From Chrysemys picta bellii (taxonomy: Eukaryota; Chordata; Testudines; Emydidae): a stretch of DNA of 64,000 nucleotides. The notes below the pieces were generated by a model, which worked only from the letters and a program-made list of their open reading frames with translations, made no database searches and was not told the origin of the DNA. Positions 11,926 to 23,755 of the stretch are shown here, one piece after another; the stretch's first letter is position 1, and each line of letters starts with the position of its first letter. The translations under genes and the position numbers were made by a program. The stretch is from the NCBI RefSeq assembly GCF_011386835.1, contig NC_088800.1:52481439-52545438 (forward strand). The letters are read 5' to 3'.

Positions 11926-14648
11926 GACTTACATCGACCATATCTTAAAGGCCAGTAGTCTGCAAGCCTCACTAAATTCATACTAGCTCTCACTGCATCC
12001 ACTTAGGTTCTTGTCTACACTAGAAAAATTAGGACCTATAAAGTCACCCCGAGGCAGTTCTGTTAGTGGTTGCAACAGTGGAAATTCTAGTTTATGCGGG
12101 CTTTGGGTGTTTTTAACCACTACTGTCCAACTCTACTCTGCACAGGGTTGTATGCCTCATCCTCCACTGGTACAGGTAGCACCAGTGGTGAATTACAGGT
12201 CCTAATATTGACAATTCAAGTACAGCTTTAGGATGCTTCAGTGAGGCACTGCTGCAAACAGAAATATCACACTGAAAATCCATTTGAAACAGGAAGGCTC
12301 AATGTCTTTGAAATGGAAAATGAAAAAGTTGAAAGAGCTTTTTTGTGGGCATTTGACAGTGTCCTGTTTTGTATGGCTTATTAACTCAATCACCAATGAA
12401 GTATCACTATGCCTTAAGGTTTTCATTTAGCTTGTTAAGCAGACAGCTGTAGTGCAGATGTAGTAAAAAAAATGCTGTCAGAGTATTTTCATTCAGTTAA
12501 TGCTGCACTGAGAATATACTTTACAGTCAGACAGAGATGGAAACTCTGGCATGTGTTAGAGAAAGAGTTGTTGAAAGTATGAAATATACAATTATGTGGG
12601 GATAAATTTGTGAGCAAGCATGTTTAACAAAATGAATACAGTAGCAAGATATCAAAATCGGGGATCCTTTTATACATGACCATATAGCATTAAGAGATGT
12701 TCATTTCTAGAGCTGATGATTCCAATGGAATTTTAAATTTGAGTTTGTTTTTCCTTGTGTTCAGAGCTAACTGAAGGTGCTTTGACCACAGTATTTCAAA
12801 CACCCCACACTACCAGATAAGAATGTTTATTTATGAAGCAACACTGGGGAGGAGAAATGCTAAAGAAACCAGTTTGACAGGATTCCCAAAGGTAAACAAC
12901 TACTTAGTTGTTCCCAAAATGAATGAAGAATGAGAATATAATACTGTCTAAGGAAATTCAGGGGTCCATTTACAAATAGGAAGCACTGTAGCAATATGGA
13001 CAAGGAAAACCTATACAACAGATATCCCTAAACAGGATAGGGAGAGGATAGTATTCAGTTACCTACTTCTTAAAAGTAACATGAGCTACCAGTTTTCTGC
13101 AGACTTATTCTCCTGTGCCAGATGGAAAGGACAACAATAGGCCAGGATTCCACTTCTAACCAGCAACAATTGATGCCATAACAGCTACTAAAACAGAACT
13201 GAAACAGTGTACACGATGCCTCAGATAGGAAACATGAAATCCTGAACTCAGGGCCTAGTAAGCGAGTTCCTAGTAAAGAGGAATGGCTTTTCAAGTATTT
13301 GTGAGGGTTGGAACCATCTGACTGACAGGAGGCAAGGAAACCTAGTGCCACTACAAAACTCTAGGGGTAGACAATGTCAGATTTATTTCTTACCATTTTA
13401 GTTCTCTCAGAGCCCTCAGCTTCTGGGGAAACAGAGACCAAAACATACTTTTGTTTGTTTGCTGAAAGTGCCTAAACAAGCCAAACTTGCTCCCACCAGC
13501 AAATGTGCTCGACACCAAACCAGCTGCTGCCATCTTCTTCCCAAACCTACAAGGAGATTTCATGCCATGCAGCATAAAATGGACACAATCCAGGTAACAA
13601 TTGCTTCTTCATACTCAGCTGTTGAGAAGGGGAGTGAGGGGGCAAGAGGGTGGTATACAAAAGAAGCGCTCACTAGCTTACATACTAAAATGGACATAAA
13701 TGAGAAAGCCATCTGCCCTTAGACACATTGCTACAAAGCAACCTAAATGATATATTCCTCATTAAAAGGAAAAATAAAGAACGAACAGAGACTGGAAGCA
13801 TTTGAGAACTCTGATTGAACAATATTAGCATTGTGAACCAGCCTGAGGGATTAGAAGGAAAGGATGCAGCTGGGTTTTCTTGGAAATTGGCTGCCAAGGA
13901 TTTTGAAACAAAGACGAGAATGACCAGATAAGTGTTGAAAGATTTTTTTTTTAAATCCATGTTAGAAGACCAAAAGCTTGAAGCACACGATTATCGACAT
14001 CAGCAGGAATTAAGGCAGTCACTTCACCTGACACATACAAGAAATAATCTTTTCCCCCTAATGTCATGCTGTTGAGCTACAGTCTAGGGCTGACTCACAT
14101 GGTCTCAGGAAAAAAAAAAAAGAAAAAAATCTAGATGTGTGCACCAAGCAGCAGCAGATGACTATTCTACCCACAAACTGTGGGTTGCAGCTACCAGGAA
14201 GTCATTTGTTCTGTGACATGAAGTCAGCTGGGAGGACAAACACTTATTTAAGAGTACAAAAGGAATCTCAGCATCTGACAACAATGAATGGCAAATAATT
14301 TTATTGTCTTGATTTTAAGTGTGGAAAGGAATATTATGCATGCAATTGGTTGTTTAGCTGTTTAGGTGTGTAATGATATAAGCAACTTTGAAAACAATCT
14401 TAATATGACATACTTCTAACTATGAATCATTTCTTGCAGATGAAAATTGTTGTACAAAAAAATATTTTTGATTGTAGTGAATAAAATATCTCCCAAGATG
14501 ACCCTGCTGCCCTTTGATTACTGAAGACAATAGTACTATTCTTCTAGAGTCATTCCATTGGGGGAAGGAAACTTTTCCCAAGTAAACATCCACTTTATTT
14601 TATAGAGAATATTATCCTGTAGGTATGGCAAAGGTTAAATACATCTTT
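11926..14648. other. Intronic DNA, no gene recognised
   Basis: Ordinary AT-rich sequence without a clear repeat or coding unit. Poly-A-type runs occur near 13,940 and 14,108. The short open frames lack recognisable domains. Confidence 0.4.
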
Positions 14649-14650
14649 TA

Positions 14651-15036
14651 CTGTAGAACCTCAGAATTACGAATACCAGAGTTACGAACTGACCAGTCAA
14701 CCACACAACTCAGTTGAAACTGGAAGTACACAATCAGGTAGCAGCAAAGACAAAAAAAAGCAAGTACAGTACAGTGTTAAACGTAAACTACTAAAAAAAA
14801 AAAAAGGGGGGGGGGGGAGAGTTAAAAACATTTGACAAGGTAAGGAAACTGTTTTGGTGCTTGTTTCATTTTACATTATGATGGTTAAAAGCAGCATTTT
14901 TCTTCTGCATAGTAAAGTTTCAAAGCTATATTAAGTCAATGTTCAATGGTAAACTTTTGAAATAACAACCATAATATTTTGTTCAGAGTTACAAACAACC
15001 TCCATTCCTGATGTGTTCATAACTGAAATTTTACTG
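14651..15036. mobile_element. Tc/mariner-type non-autonomous element
   Basis: The left end CTGTAGAACCTCAGAATTAC and the inverted right end (CAGTAAAATTTCAGTTATG read on the minus strand) are imperfect inverted repeats. TA dinucleotides flank both sides (14,649-14,650 and 15,037-15,038). The subterminal words TTACGAA and GTTACAAAC recur, as in pogo/Tigger-like MITEs. The middle has an A-run followed by a G-run (about 14,793-14,817). It is 386 bp and non-coding. Confidence 0.7.
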
Positions 15037-15038
15037 TA

Positions 15039-16004
15039 GTTGTAAAATTGCTGCTAGTACAGTGTCTCTTTAAGCACTTTCATAGCTAAGAGGCTGAAAT
15101 AACATAGGATTACATTTTAGCAAGGAAATCAAAGCCTGAGAATTGATGATTGGTTTGAAGCTAGCTCAGGTTCTAGTGAAGTGCACCTGACATAATAGAA
15201 AAGAACACTGCCTCAAAAAGCAGCTGGCCTAGACTCTCACCACACACTTGTCCCCTCAAACTCTGCTCTGAAACAAAAAAACTAAAAGCCACAAGCCTTG
15301 ATTAAGACTTAAAATCAAATTAGTATCTTCAAGCATTCTCTGATAGCATTCCGATGAGAGATTAACAGAACTCCAAGATGGAGTGTGTGCATTATATAGA
15401 AAGCTGCAGTTTGGCATTATCAATGCAAGTCCTAAATTTTTCTGTCAGTAATTGGGAATTTTTTTCCTTGTAATAACCTTTTCAAATACTTTCCATCTCT
15501 TTTCTTTAATCCATATTTTGACCACCACCAGATAGAAAAGCAAAGCTGAATCAGTTTGAATCAGACACTTATCTACCCATATTAGGCATTTCATATGTAC
15601 CCATCACCATATAATCAAGGCCTGAAGAAACATTCTACCCTGAGCAAAGGAACAAAAAAGGAATTTAAAAAGGGTAGGGAACTCAGGCCTGATTCTGCAC
15701 CTTTAAAGTCTATAGTTTTGCCTCTGACTTTGGTGAGCACAGGATCAAGAATAAATCTGAAAAGATACACTTTCTCTCTCCCCCCGCCCATCCCCAGATT
15801 TCAACTAGTGCAGCTATAATCTGAAAAGGGACTCTAAAAACGGCAACATGAGCACCCAAGTTTCTTCCAGCTTATTGAGTCCACAGCAAGTTTCTTCAGT
15901 CTACAAGTAAACAGATTTTTCTAACTGCCATCCCTGCAAACATGACTAACTGATCTGCAAGCTAAGCAGTTAAATTGAGCTGTAGGCCAAATTATTGAAC
16001 ATTT
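15039..16004. other. Intronic DNA, no gene recognised
   Basis: No repeat boundary or coding region can be supported here. Confidence 0.35.
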
Positions 16005-16500
16005 ATATGGGGTAGCACCTAAAGCCACAATCAGACCAGGGCCCACTATGCTACGCACTGTAAAGACATAAGGACAGTCCCTACCTCAAAGGGCCCCAGT
16101 TTTTGAAGATCCAAATCAACTGAAACTGGCTCCTAAATAAGCCAAAAATAGACTTGTCAGCCCTCCCCCCGAAGAGCTTATTAAGGCTCAGGGGGGCCCC
16201 TTAGAAATCCCTGAAGGGCCCATGGATCCCCAGTGAGCATAAGGCTAGCAGGCAGGGGAGGCCCTTACCCCAACCCACAAGCACAGCCAATGATCATATT
16301 GCCCCCCCCCCAATCTCTGCAGTAGCTAAGCACCCCTCAAAGCTTAGTGAATTTAGCCTCACAACACCCCAAGGAGGTAGAGAAGTAGCCCCACACATTT
16401 TACAGAAAAGGAAAAATTGATGCACAGAGAAGTTAAATGACTTGGCCAACGTCACGCAGGAAGTATGTGGCAGATCCAGGAACTGAAATCTCATCTCCCA
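16005..16500. repeat. Old MIR/amniote-SINE-like repeat remnants
   Basis: Positions 16,012-16,100 contain the words CTATGCTACGCACTGTAAAG and GACAGTCCCTACCTCAAAG, related to fragments near 3,860 and 28,100. Positions 16,385-16,500 contain ATTTTACAGAAAAGG, a degenerate GAGAAGTTAAATGACTTGGCC and GTCACGCAGGAAG. That layout is typical of the MIR/LINE2-type 3' tail. The two may be one split copy or two copies. Confidence 0.55.
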
Positions 16501-18224
16501 AGTCCCAGTCCAGGGACTTGACAGACAAGCTGTCCTCTGCACATTCACTAGAAGGGCAGAGTTCTCTATGCCAGTCTCAGACACACAGACCTGTCTTGCT
16601 ACCCAGCCCATGTTTTCCAGACCCCTTGGTCCCCACTTTCCCCTTCTTCTCTGCACAGCAGAGTTCCTGGGCCAAATGCCAACCTCCAGCAGCTACTAAA
16701 CTCCCCTCACAACAGAGAGGTCCAGGACTCCCACATCCCTTCAATACTCCTCATTTCTCACTGCACAACTCTACTTTCTGTCCCCTCCCAAACACTACTG
16801 AGTTTATCTACCCCACAACATTGGGAGGTAGGGAAATATATCCATTTCACAGGGTGGAGGGGGAGGAGCAATCCAGACAGCTTAAGACAAAAATTAGTGG
16901 CAATCTTCAAAAAATTCTGATTTAAATGGACTTGCCAACTTCATAGATAAAGTCTGTGACAGAGTGATGGTCAGAAACCAAGTGCTCATCCATTTCTTTA
17001 ACCAGAGGGACCTCTTTTTCCTGCAGTTCCTTTCCTCATTCATGCACTCAGAGAGATCCGTTTTTGATACTATACACGTCTCCACCTACTTTGTCCATTT
17101 TGAAAAGGGATGCTTTTAAAGTTAAAAAAATCATCCCCATATTCCTAATACATATATTCCATAATAAGAATCTCTTTTAATAGGGCCTCTCTCATTTCAA
17201 AAGATAAAGTGACTTTCATTTTCAGCTAGCTGTCAATAACCATAACTTCTCATGATATAATTTGGATATTTGTTGGAGTATTCTGCCTCTGAAGTGCTTT
17301 TCCTGCTGCAGGAGAGAGAGATCCATGTCTGCTGGAGTTCCTCTACATAGAATGTTTTATTACCAATGATATAATGCCTGTTGAAGAGGGGAAAAAGCAG
17401 ACTAATCACTATGGTAGATTTTCAACCAACCCAGCTGAATGTTTGAGGCAGCTGAATCATTAAAGTTAATGGAAGTTTTGTCACTGACAAAAGAATAAGA
17501 GGGAAAGTGAAGTTTTGTATCACCCACACACTTCATTTAGCAGTTCAGAGGCAAGCTAGGCATTGTGAGTCTGTCTCTCTCTTCCACGCACGCACACACC
17601 CAAAACGTCTCACTGGACTTCTAGTTCCATTCCCAAAAAGCAAACACCAAAAATAAACAACCTTTTAAACCTTTGAAAGTTGTGGCAGTGGCAGTACAGA
17701 TGGAAGAAAAGTAAATGCCATTCACATTTAGATGATGTAAGAATCCACTTGTTTTCATATACTTCAGGGGGAAATATTAACTCGTTATGTAACTAGGAAT
17801 CTCCTTTCACAAAGACAGACAGAGAAGTTTGCAGAATTAAGGTTCACCACAGATTTTTATATATTCTCCCTAAGTTAGATTCTGGGGGCACTCTGATTTA
17901 AATCTAACTACAATAAGTGAAATCAAACAGAACAAAATACAAATGTATCAGCAGTGATTCAAGAGGAACTTTAATCAAGAAGTCATAAGTCAGACTATAC
18001 TCTAGGCACTCATCTATCATATAAAACAATGACCCATAAGTCTTGAAATAAGATGCTTTACTCTGATGGAATAACAAAAAAAAGCCCATGTTCTCCATTT
18101 CACAGACTAATGTGCAGATCCCTGGTTCTTTGGTTATACCTTTATGTTGTAAGCTGCGCAGTGGATACAAAGAAATGTGAACTGGAGAATACAGAGTGAA
18201 ACCACACCCAGGTGCAATTTCACC
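16501..18224. other. Intronic DNA, no gene recognised
   Basis: Open frames at 16,437-16,925 (plus) and 16,294-16,656 (minus) overlap the old repeat and show no domain. The rest is AT-rich with no supported feature. Confidence 0.4.
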
Positions 18225-18660
18225 AGGAACATTGCCTTCTGTTCTGGGAACCTCATTACAAGAGATGTTGACAAATTGGAGGAAATTCAGAGAACAGCAA
18301 CCAGAACTGATTAAATGTGCTGGAGGAAAGATGAAAAGTACTAAATATGCAAAGCTTGACTAAGCAACAGCTCATGTGGAAGTAGAAGAGAAGCAATATG
18401 GTTACCCAAGAAATATCTGAAGGATGTAAACATCAAGGGCCAGGGTAGATTATAACAAGAGGATCTAACTAGAAGTGATGGGATATAATACAAGCTCATT
18501 ATCCCAAAAAAACACCCACAGTAAGATGTGTTAGGATGTAGGCCACTCCCAAGAGAAAGCAAAAAAGCCCTATTGCTTGGCACATTTAAAACTAGACTAG
18601 ACAAACTGTAGGGGCTAATCTTTCATTTAACTTAGGTGGATAAATCACATTGTGTAACAG
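18225..18660 (+). mobile_element. CR1/L3-type LINE 3' relic
   Basis: Words such as TCTGTTCTGGGAACCTCATT, GATGTTGACAAATTGGAGG and AGAACAGCAACCAGAACTGA follow the order of the C-terminus and 3' end of CR1/L3 reverse transcriptases in plus orientation. No open frame survives. The subfamily is uncertain. Confidence 0.55.
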
Positions 18661-18889
18661 GCCTTTTCCGTCTCTATTTTTTCTTATTCTATTAAGGGGG
18701 AGAAGCCTCCAACCAGTAATCTTTTGGATCAAAAGATTTTTTTTTCTTCAAATCACAACACATAAAACAAAACTTGTCAGAATACAAAGTTCCTGTTCCA
18801 CTTTGCTGCAATGATTTACACTGGTTCATTGTGCATTGCATAAAAACCTTTTCTGGGTTTTAAATTTGTTGGTATTTGATTAGCATCCC

Positions 18890-20440
18890 CTTGTTTTTGT
18901 ATAGTGAGAACATAGGAACACCCAATTAACCCTCTCTATACCATTCATTTTATACAACTATTACATCCCCTCTTATTTACTTCCTCTCTGAACTCAAGTT
19001 TTAAGCTGTTTAACCTCTCCCCATAATAAAGTCTTTCCATGTCTCTAATCTTTGGCATCATACATTGTGGACCCCTCTTATTTCTCTGTATCTTTTTTTG
19101 AAATAGGGTGACCACAAATGAATGCAGTATTCCATGTGAAAGCATGTTTTTGATTTATGTAATAGCATTATAATATATTCAGTATTTTTCTCTCTCATTC
19201 TTTATCCTAACTTTTCTTTTTAAAGACACAAACACAATACTTAATTTTTTAAAATAAAGCTGTCCCAGGTTTTTAAACCATAACCACATAAGAAATTTAG
19301 TAATGTACACTGTATGACTAGTTCAAATTATTCCTTCTAATGTAGATTGCCTTGCTTTTGACATCAATTTCATCTGACATTGTGCTATCTAGTTGCACTG
19401 CTTTAGGTTTCTCTAGAGTTCTCGCCGTGTTCTCCGGCCTGCACTATCCTAAACAATAGTATCATTGTCAATTGTTGCCATCACACAGTTCATCCTTTTT
19501 TAAAGGTACCTCTCATAGTACAGATCCATGGGGTACTCTACTGCTAACTCTTTACCATTTTGAAAATTGACAGTATATTCCTGTTCTTCGTTTTCCCTCT
19601 CTTAACGTCTAATCCATGATAGTATATTACCTCTCTCTCCCCATAACTACAAAGTTCCTTTAATAGTGTCTTTCAAGGAACCTTGCCAAAAAACTTTTGA
19701 ATACCTTAATTAATCATATATACCAGCTCTCCTTTATTCACTATTTTGAGGACATGCTCAAAAGAATTCTAATAGATTAGATAGACATGATTTGTGTGAC
19801 AAAAATCAAAGCTACTTTGTCCCCCTACTTTGATATTTATCTAGGTTTTATAACTAAATGATTGCATCAATCAACTAATCTGGCACAGTAGTAAACTCAG
19901 CAGTTTAAATTCCAAGTACCATCCCCTTGCACCTTCTTTAAAGATAGCAAAAGATAACGATACAGGAGGGCTGGAGGTATGTGTATCAATTTTTATTAGA
20001 TACTGCAAGTTTTTGTAGCCACTCCATACTTAAGTTCCTTCAGAACTCTTGAGTGAATCCTGGTTCTGATTACTTGTTTTTCTTAAAATTTATCAGTTGA
20101 TTCCAGTGCCTCCTCTTTTACGTCTCAATGTATTTCAGTACCTCATCTTTAGTGGGAAAAGCAGGTCTCTCTCTACCATGCCGCATGGTGATGGCTGATG
20201 CAAAGAAGTCATTTCTCTTCTCTGCGAGATCATTATCCTCCCTAATGGCTCCATTTACTCCCTGGTAATCCAGTAGACCTACTAATGGTCTTGAAAATGT
20301 CCTGGTACTGGGGGTGTGTCCCCTTATACCGTCTAATTTCCACTGTATGTTCCTGTCCATTAGCTTCACCTAGGCTGGATTTCCATGTTCTAAGGATACC
20401 AAATAACTGCCTGTCCCTTTCCATTTAGCCATACTGTTTT
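18890..20440 (-). mobile_element. Degenerate CR1-clade LINE, minus strand
   Basis: The minus strand reads as a decayed CR1-clade element. The right part (20,118-20,424) encodes fragments resembling the linker before the reverse transcriptase: a GVNGAIREDNDLAEKRNDFF segment at the place where CR1 has its EKAEVLN-FFASVFT motif. The left part (18,900-19,170) has GTGGTCACCCTATTTC-like text, seen in the 3' third of related LINEs. Many frameshifts are present. Confidence 0.55.
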
Positions 20441-20670
20441 TCCTCGCCCTCCTGCTTCCTTTTTTATTCAGAGGTATGCATGCCATCAACAACTCCATTA
20501 TGGATACTTAAATAGCCTCTCGACGTATCACATGATTTTAGTTTCCTCACATTTGATTTTAGTGCTTAAAAAAAAAAAAAAGCAAAAAAAAAGCTTCCTT
20601 TGTTTTTAATCTCTCTAGTAAATTTCAGTGTCATAATGCTAGTTTGTTACTGTCAACTGTTACTACAGTT

Positions 20671-20856
20671 GGGGGGGAGGGATAGCTCAGTGGTTTGAGC
20701 ATTGGCCTGCTAAACCCAGGGTTGTGAGTTCAATGCTTGAAGGGGCCACTTGGGGATCTGGGGCAAAATCAGTACTTGGTCCTGCTAGTGAAGGCAGGGG
20801 GCTGGACTCGATGACCTTTCAAGGTCCCTTCCAGTTCTAGGAGAGGGGATATCTCC

Positions 20857-20892
<36 letters not shown>
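20671..20892 (+). mobile_element. Turtle-type tRNA-derived SINE, copy A
   Basis: The head GGGGAGGGATAGCTCAGTGG contains a Pol III A-box (TAGCTCAGTGG), and GGTTGTGAGTTCAATGC is the B-box region. A unique segment follows, and then the tail GATGACCTTTCAAGGTCCCTT, which is shared with CR1 3' ends. It finishes with a run of about 30 T. Turtle SINEs with a tRNA-like head and CR1-like tail are established knowledge; the tail lets them use CR1 machinery. The copy appears full length. Confidence 0.88.
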
Positions 20893-20895
<3 letters not shown>

Positions 20896-21072
20896 GGCCA
20901 TTGAGCCTAACTACACTATGGTCCCTATTATTTACTGGCTCAACTAAAGTTATTTCTTGAACCAATTCCTGCACCTTACTTGGATCTCAGTTCTATGTTC
21001 CAGTACTTGCTGTTCCAGGAAGTAACTGTTGAAGGTGTCAAGTAATACATTTCTATATACAAGCTATACACC

Positions 21073-21414
21073 AACCGTGGTTCTCAGCCAGGGGTCCGGG
21101 GGCCCACGGGCAGGTTTCACAGGGTCCGCCAACCATGGCCAGCATTAGACTTGCTAGGGCCCAAGGCAGAAAGTCAAAGCCCACTGCACAGGACTGCAGC
21201 CCTGAGACCTACCACCCAGGGCTCAAGCCGAAGCCTGAGCAACTTAGCTTTACGGTGCCCCTGTGATGGGAGCCCTGAGCAGTTGCCCTGCTTGGTACCC
21301 TTCATTGCCAGCCCTGGTTTTTATATCCAGAAAAAACAGTTGTGGCACAGCTGGGCTGTGGAGTTTTTATAATATGTTGGGGGGGGCCACAGAAAGAAAA
21401 AGGTGAACCCCTGC
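21073..21414. mobile_element. Charlie-like hAT remnant
   Basis: The left end CGTGGTTCTCAGCCAGGGGT and the right end AAAGGTGAACCCCTG are degenerate inverted repeats of the CAGTGGTTCTCAACC type used by hAT-Charlie elements. Flanking CTATACAC and CTATAATA may be a decayed 8-bp duplication. The interior has no transposase. Confidence 0.65.
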
Positions 21415-21446
21415 CCTATAATACATTTCAGCGTTGTCACTGATCA

Positions 21447-21629
21447 TGGGGGGAGGGATAGCTCAGTGGTTTGAGCATTGGCCTGCTAAACCCAGGGTTG
21501 TGAGCTCAATCCTTGAGGGGGCCATTTAGGGATCTGGGGCAAAAATCTGTCTGGAGATTGGTCCTGCTTTGAGCAGGGGGTTGGACTAGATGACCTCCTG
21601 AGGTCCCTTCCAACCCTGATATTCTATGC
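21447..21629 (+). mobile_element. Turtle-type tRNA-derived SINE, copy B
   Basis: The copy is full length, with A-box (TAGCTCAGTGG) and B-box (GGTTGTGAGCTCAATCC). The tail GGTTGGACTAGATGACCTCC leads to CCCTGATATTCTATG. The terminal ATTCTATG word is the 8-bp unit that closes CR1 elements. It is closely similar to copy A and to the copies at 28,282 and 41,479. Confidence 0.9.
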
Positions 21630-21859
21630 TCATGCAGAAGGAACAAAGCAGGATCTTCAGATTGGGGGGGACACAACAGATAGACTTAAAAAAAGAAAAC
21701 TTAACTGAGCACATTTGATCTAGGATCATAAGACAGAATAAAAACAGAACCCTGCATTTTGTCTCATGTTTAAAACGATCGTTTTTCAAAAGACACGGCA
21801 TTGGTGTAAGCTGGTACCCTGATCAGACCGTAATAAATAGCACTAAGAACAGATGATGC

Positions 21860-22000
21860 TAGAGAAATTAAAGTATCTCAAAGTGCTTTACAAATTTTAA
21901 TTAACTAACATCCCTAGGAGGTTGGTGTTATTCCCATTTTACAGAGAGGAAAACTGAAGTACAGAAAGGATGGGAGACTTGAGCAAGGTGATACAGCGAT
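21860..22000 (+). repeat. MIR-like repeat tail
   Basis: AAAGTGCTTTACAAATTTTA, CCCATTTTACAGAGAGGAAA and GACTTGAGCAAGGTGATACA occur in the order of a MIR/LINE2-type tail. The copy is old and partial. Confidence 0.55.
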
Positions 22001-23465
22001 AACTCTTAATCTTAAAATGAATTCGTAATTAAACTTAAACTTGATTGCACAGTTAGCAAGTGCAAAAAAACCCACATATTTGTTGCACATAATCTGTATG
22101 CCCTTATGTTCTATTGATTTGGATTGCTTAGTATAGGAAGACTATCATGTGATTATACATAGTTAAACAAGTTAAAATTGCTAGGCTCCATTTTAATTTT
22201 CATCCCCAAGACAACAACAACAAAAGTTGTGAGCAACCTGTAATGTTAATGGGTTTACCAAATATATTACCAAAACTGAGGGCCATGTTTGGATGGAGGG
22301 ACTGTCTGCACCCTGTTGTAGGAATTGTCTTGTCTCTTTCTAGAGACAAGACAGGGAATACACACCTGAGGGCAAGGAATTCCAAATCCCTCCTCCTTTT
22401 ACTGTGGGCTTGAGTGTTTCATAATTTTGTGCCACTTTGTCCAAAACATTTGCTACTACCTATTAGAACTACATTTTAAAATGTTTGCAGTAAATGTTTC
22501 ATAATGAAGTTCACTGTATTTAAATTCTGGTAGTATTTTGCATTAGTTATGCATTCACAGGTTGAGTGTTTATATTTCCTTATAAGAATATGTTTAAGCA
22601 AAGAAACCTCCACTCATTTCTGAAGTAGCCCGCTAGAAGAGTTTATTAAAATTCTGCAGTTTGCAAGGGGCGGGAAGGAAGAGAGAGTCCTACAGCTTCT
22701 ACAGTAGTTTTCCACAGATTTTCATTGGGACGTGGTTTACAACTTGTACTTCCAAGAACAATTTAAATATGTGGATGGAAACGTAATGCCACAACTAGAG
22801 GTTAGGACTCTGGCTTGTCCCTCGCTCTTGTAGCGAGCGGAGAGGTGGATGGGGCAGTGGAAAGAGCACATGGCTCTTCAGCAAACCCTCCCACCAACCC
22901 AAGAGTTTTGGAATTTGGGGGGAGGGCAACAAAACAGAGTAATCTTTCATTCTCTGAAGTGAAGGTTTCGTTACTACTTTATCTTTTGGGGGCTGTAAGA
23001 GGCTATGAAATTTTCAAATAGATGACTTAAGCCTAGGAAAGCAAACACTCCTTCCTATGAAGCGACACAGAAGTGTCATTTTGTTTATAACTTTCCTTCG
23101 TCTTTGTCATTTCTATTATGCTACCTATTTAGGCATGTAACAAGTTGGTAACAGACTTATACATTATCCCTTAACCCAGTATATCACAGACTTGAGTTCC
23201 CTTCCCTTTTGTGACTTACAAGGAAAAGACATGTTGGCTTGTTGCTGCTTTTATATGGATATTTTTTCTAAAAACAATTAGAAAGCAAGATTACAGACAA
23301 CTTCTCTCCCCCAGAAGTTCAACATATTGTGTGCTGTTTCACGGTGAATTATATCTTTATGTACCAGGTCCGTACAGAAGACCAGGTAAATCTCCTCACT
23401 GGATAAATACTCAATCTTTTTAAGAAGCATTTTTGTGTGCATGTAATGTCATTTTGAATACAGTC
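22001..23465. other. Intronic DNA, no gene recognised
   Basis: AT-rich sequence without a supported gene or element boundary. Confidence 0.4.
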
Positions 23466-23468
23466 TTA

Positions 23469-23752
23469 GGCCTGGTCTACACTAACCCCCCAATTCGAAC
23501 TAAGGTACGCAACTTCAGCTACATGAATAACGTAGCTGAAGTCGACGTACCTTAGTTCGAACTTACCGTGGTCCAGACACGGCAGGCAGGCTCCCCCGTC
23601 GACTCCGCGTACTCCTCGCGCCGAGCAGGATTACCGGAGTCGACGGGGAGCACTTCTGGGTTCGATTTATCGCGTCCAGACAAGACGTGATAAATCGAAC
23701 CCAGAAGTTCGATTGCCTGCCGCCGAACCAGCGTGTGAGTATAGACAAGCCC
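23469..23752. mobile_element. Harbinger-type MITE with three hairpins
   Basis: The ends are GGCCTGGTCTACACT and, inverted, GGGCTTGTCTATACT. TTA duplications lie at 23,466-23,468 and 23,753-23,755, the canonical PIF/Harbinger 3-bp TWA. The 284-bp interior is almost wholly made of three consecutive inverted repeats: 23,494-23,561, 23,591-23,650 and 23,653-23,707. The ends match the coding Harbinger elements at 42,583 and 51,712. Confidence 0.9.
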
Positions 23753-23755
23753 TTA

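Noticed and set aside
20671..20760. Possible tRNA gene
   Set aside because: The A-box and B-box belong to the SINE head. The sequence continues into a CR1-like tail and recurs elsewhere in the window.
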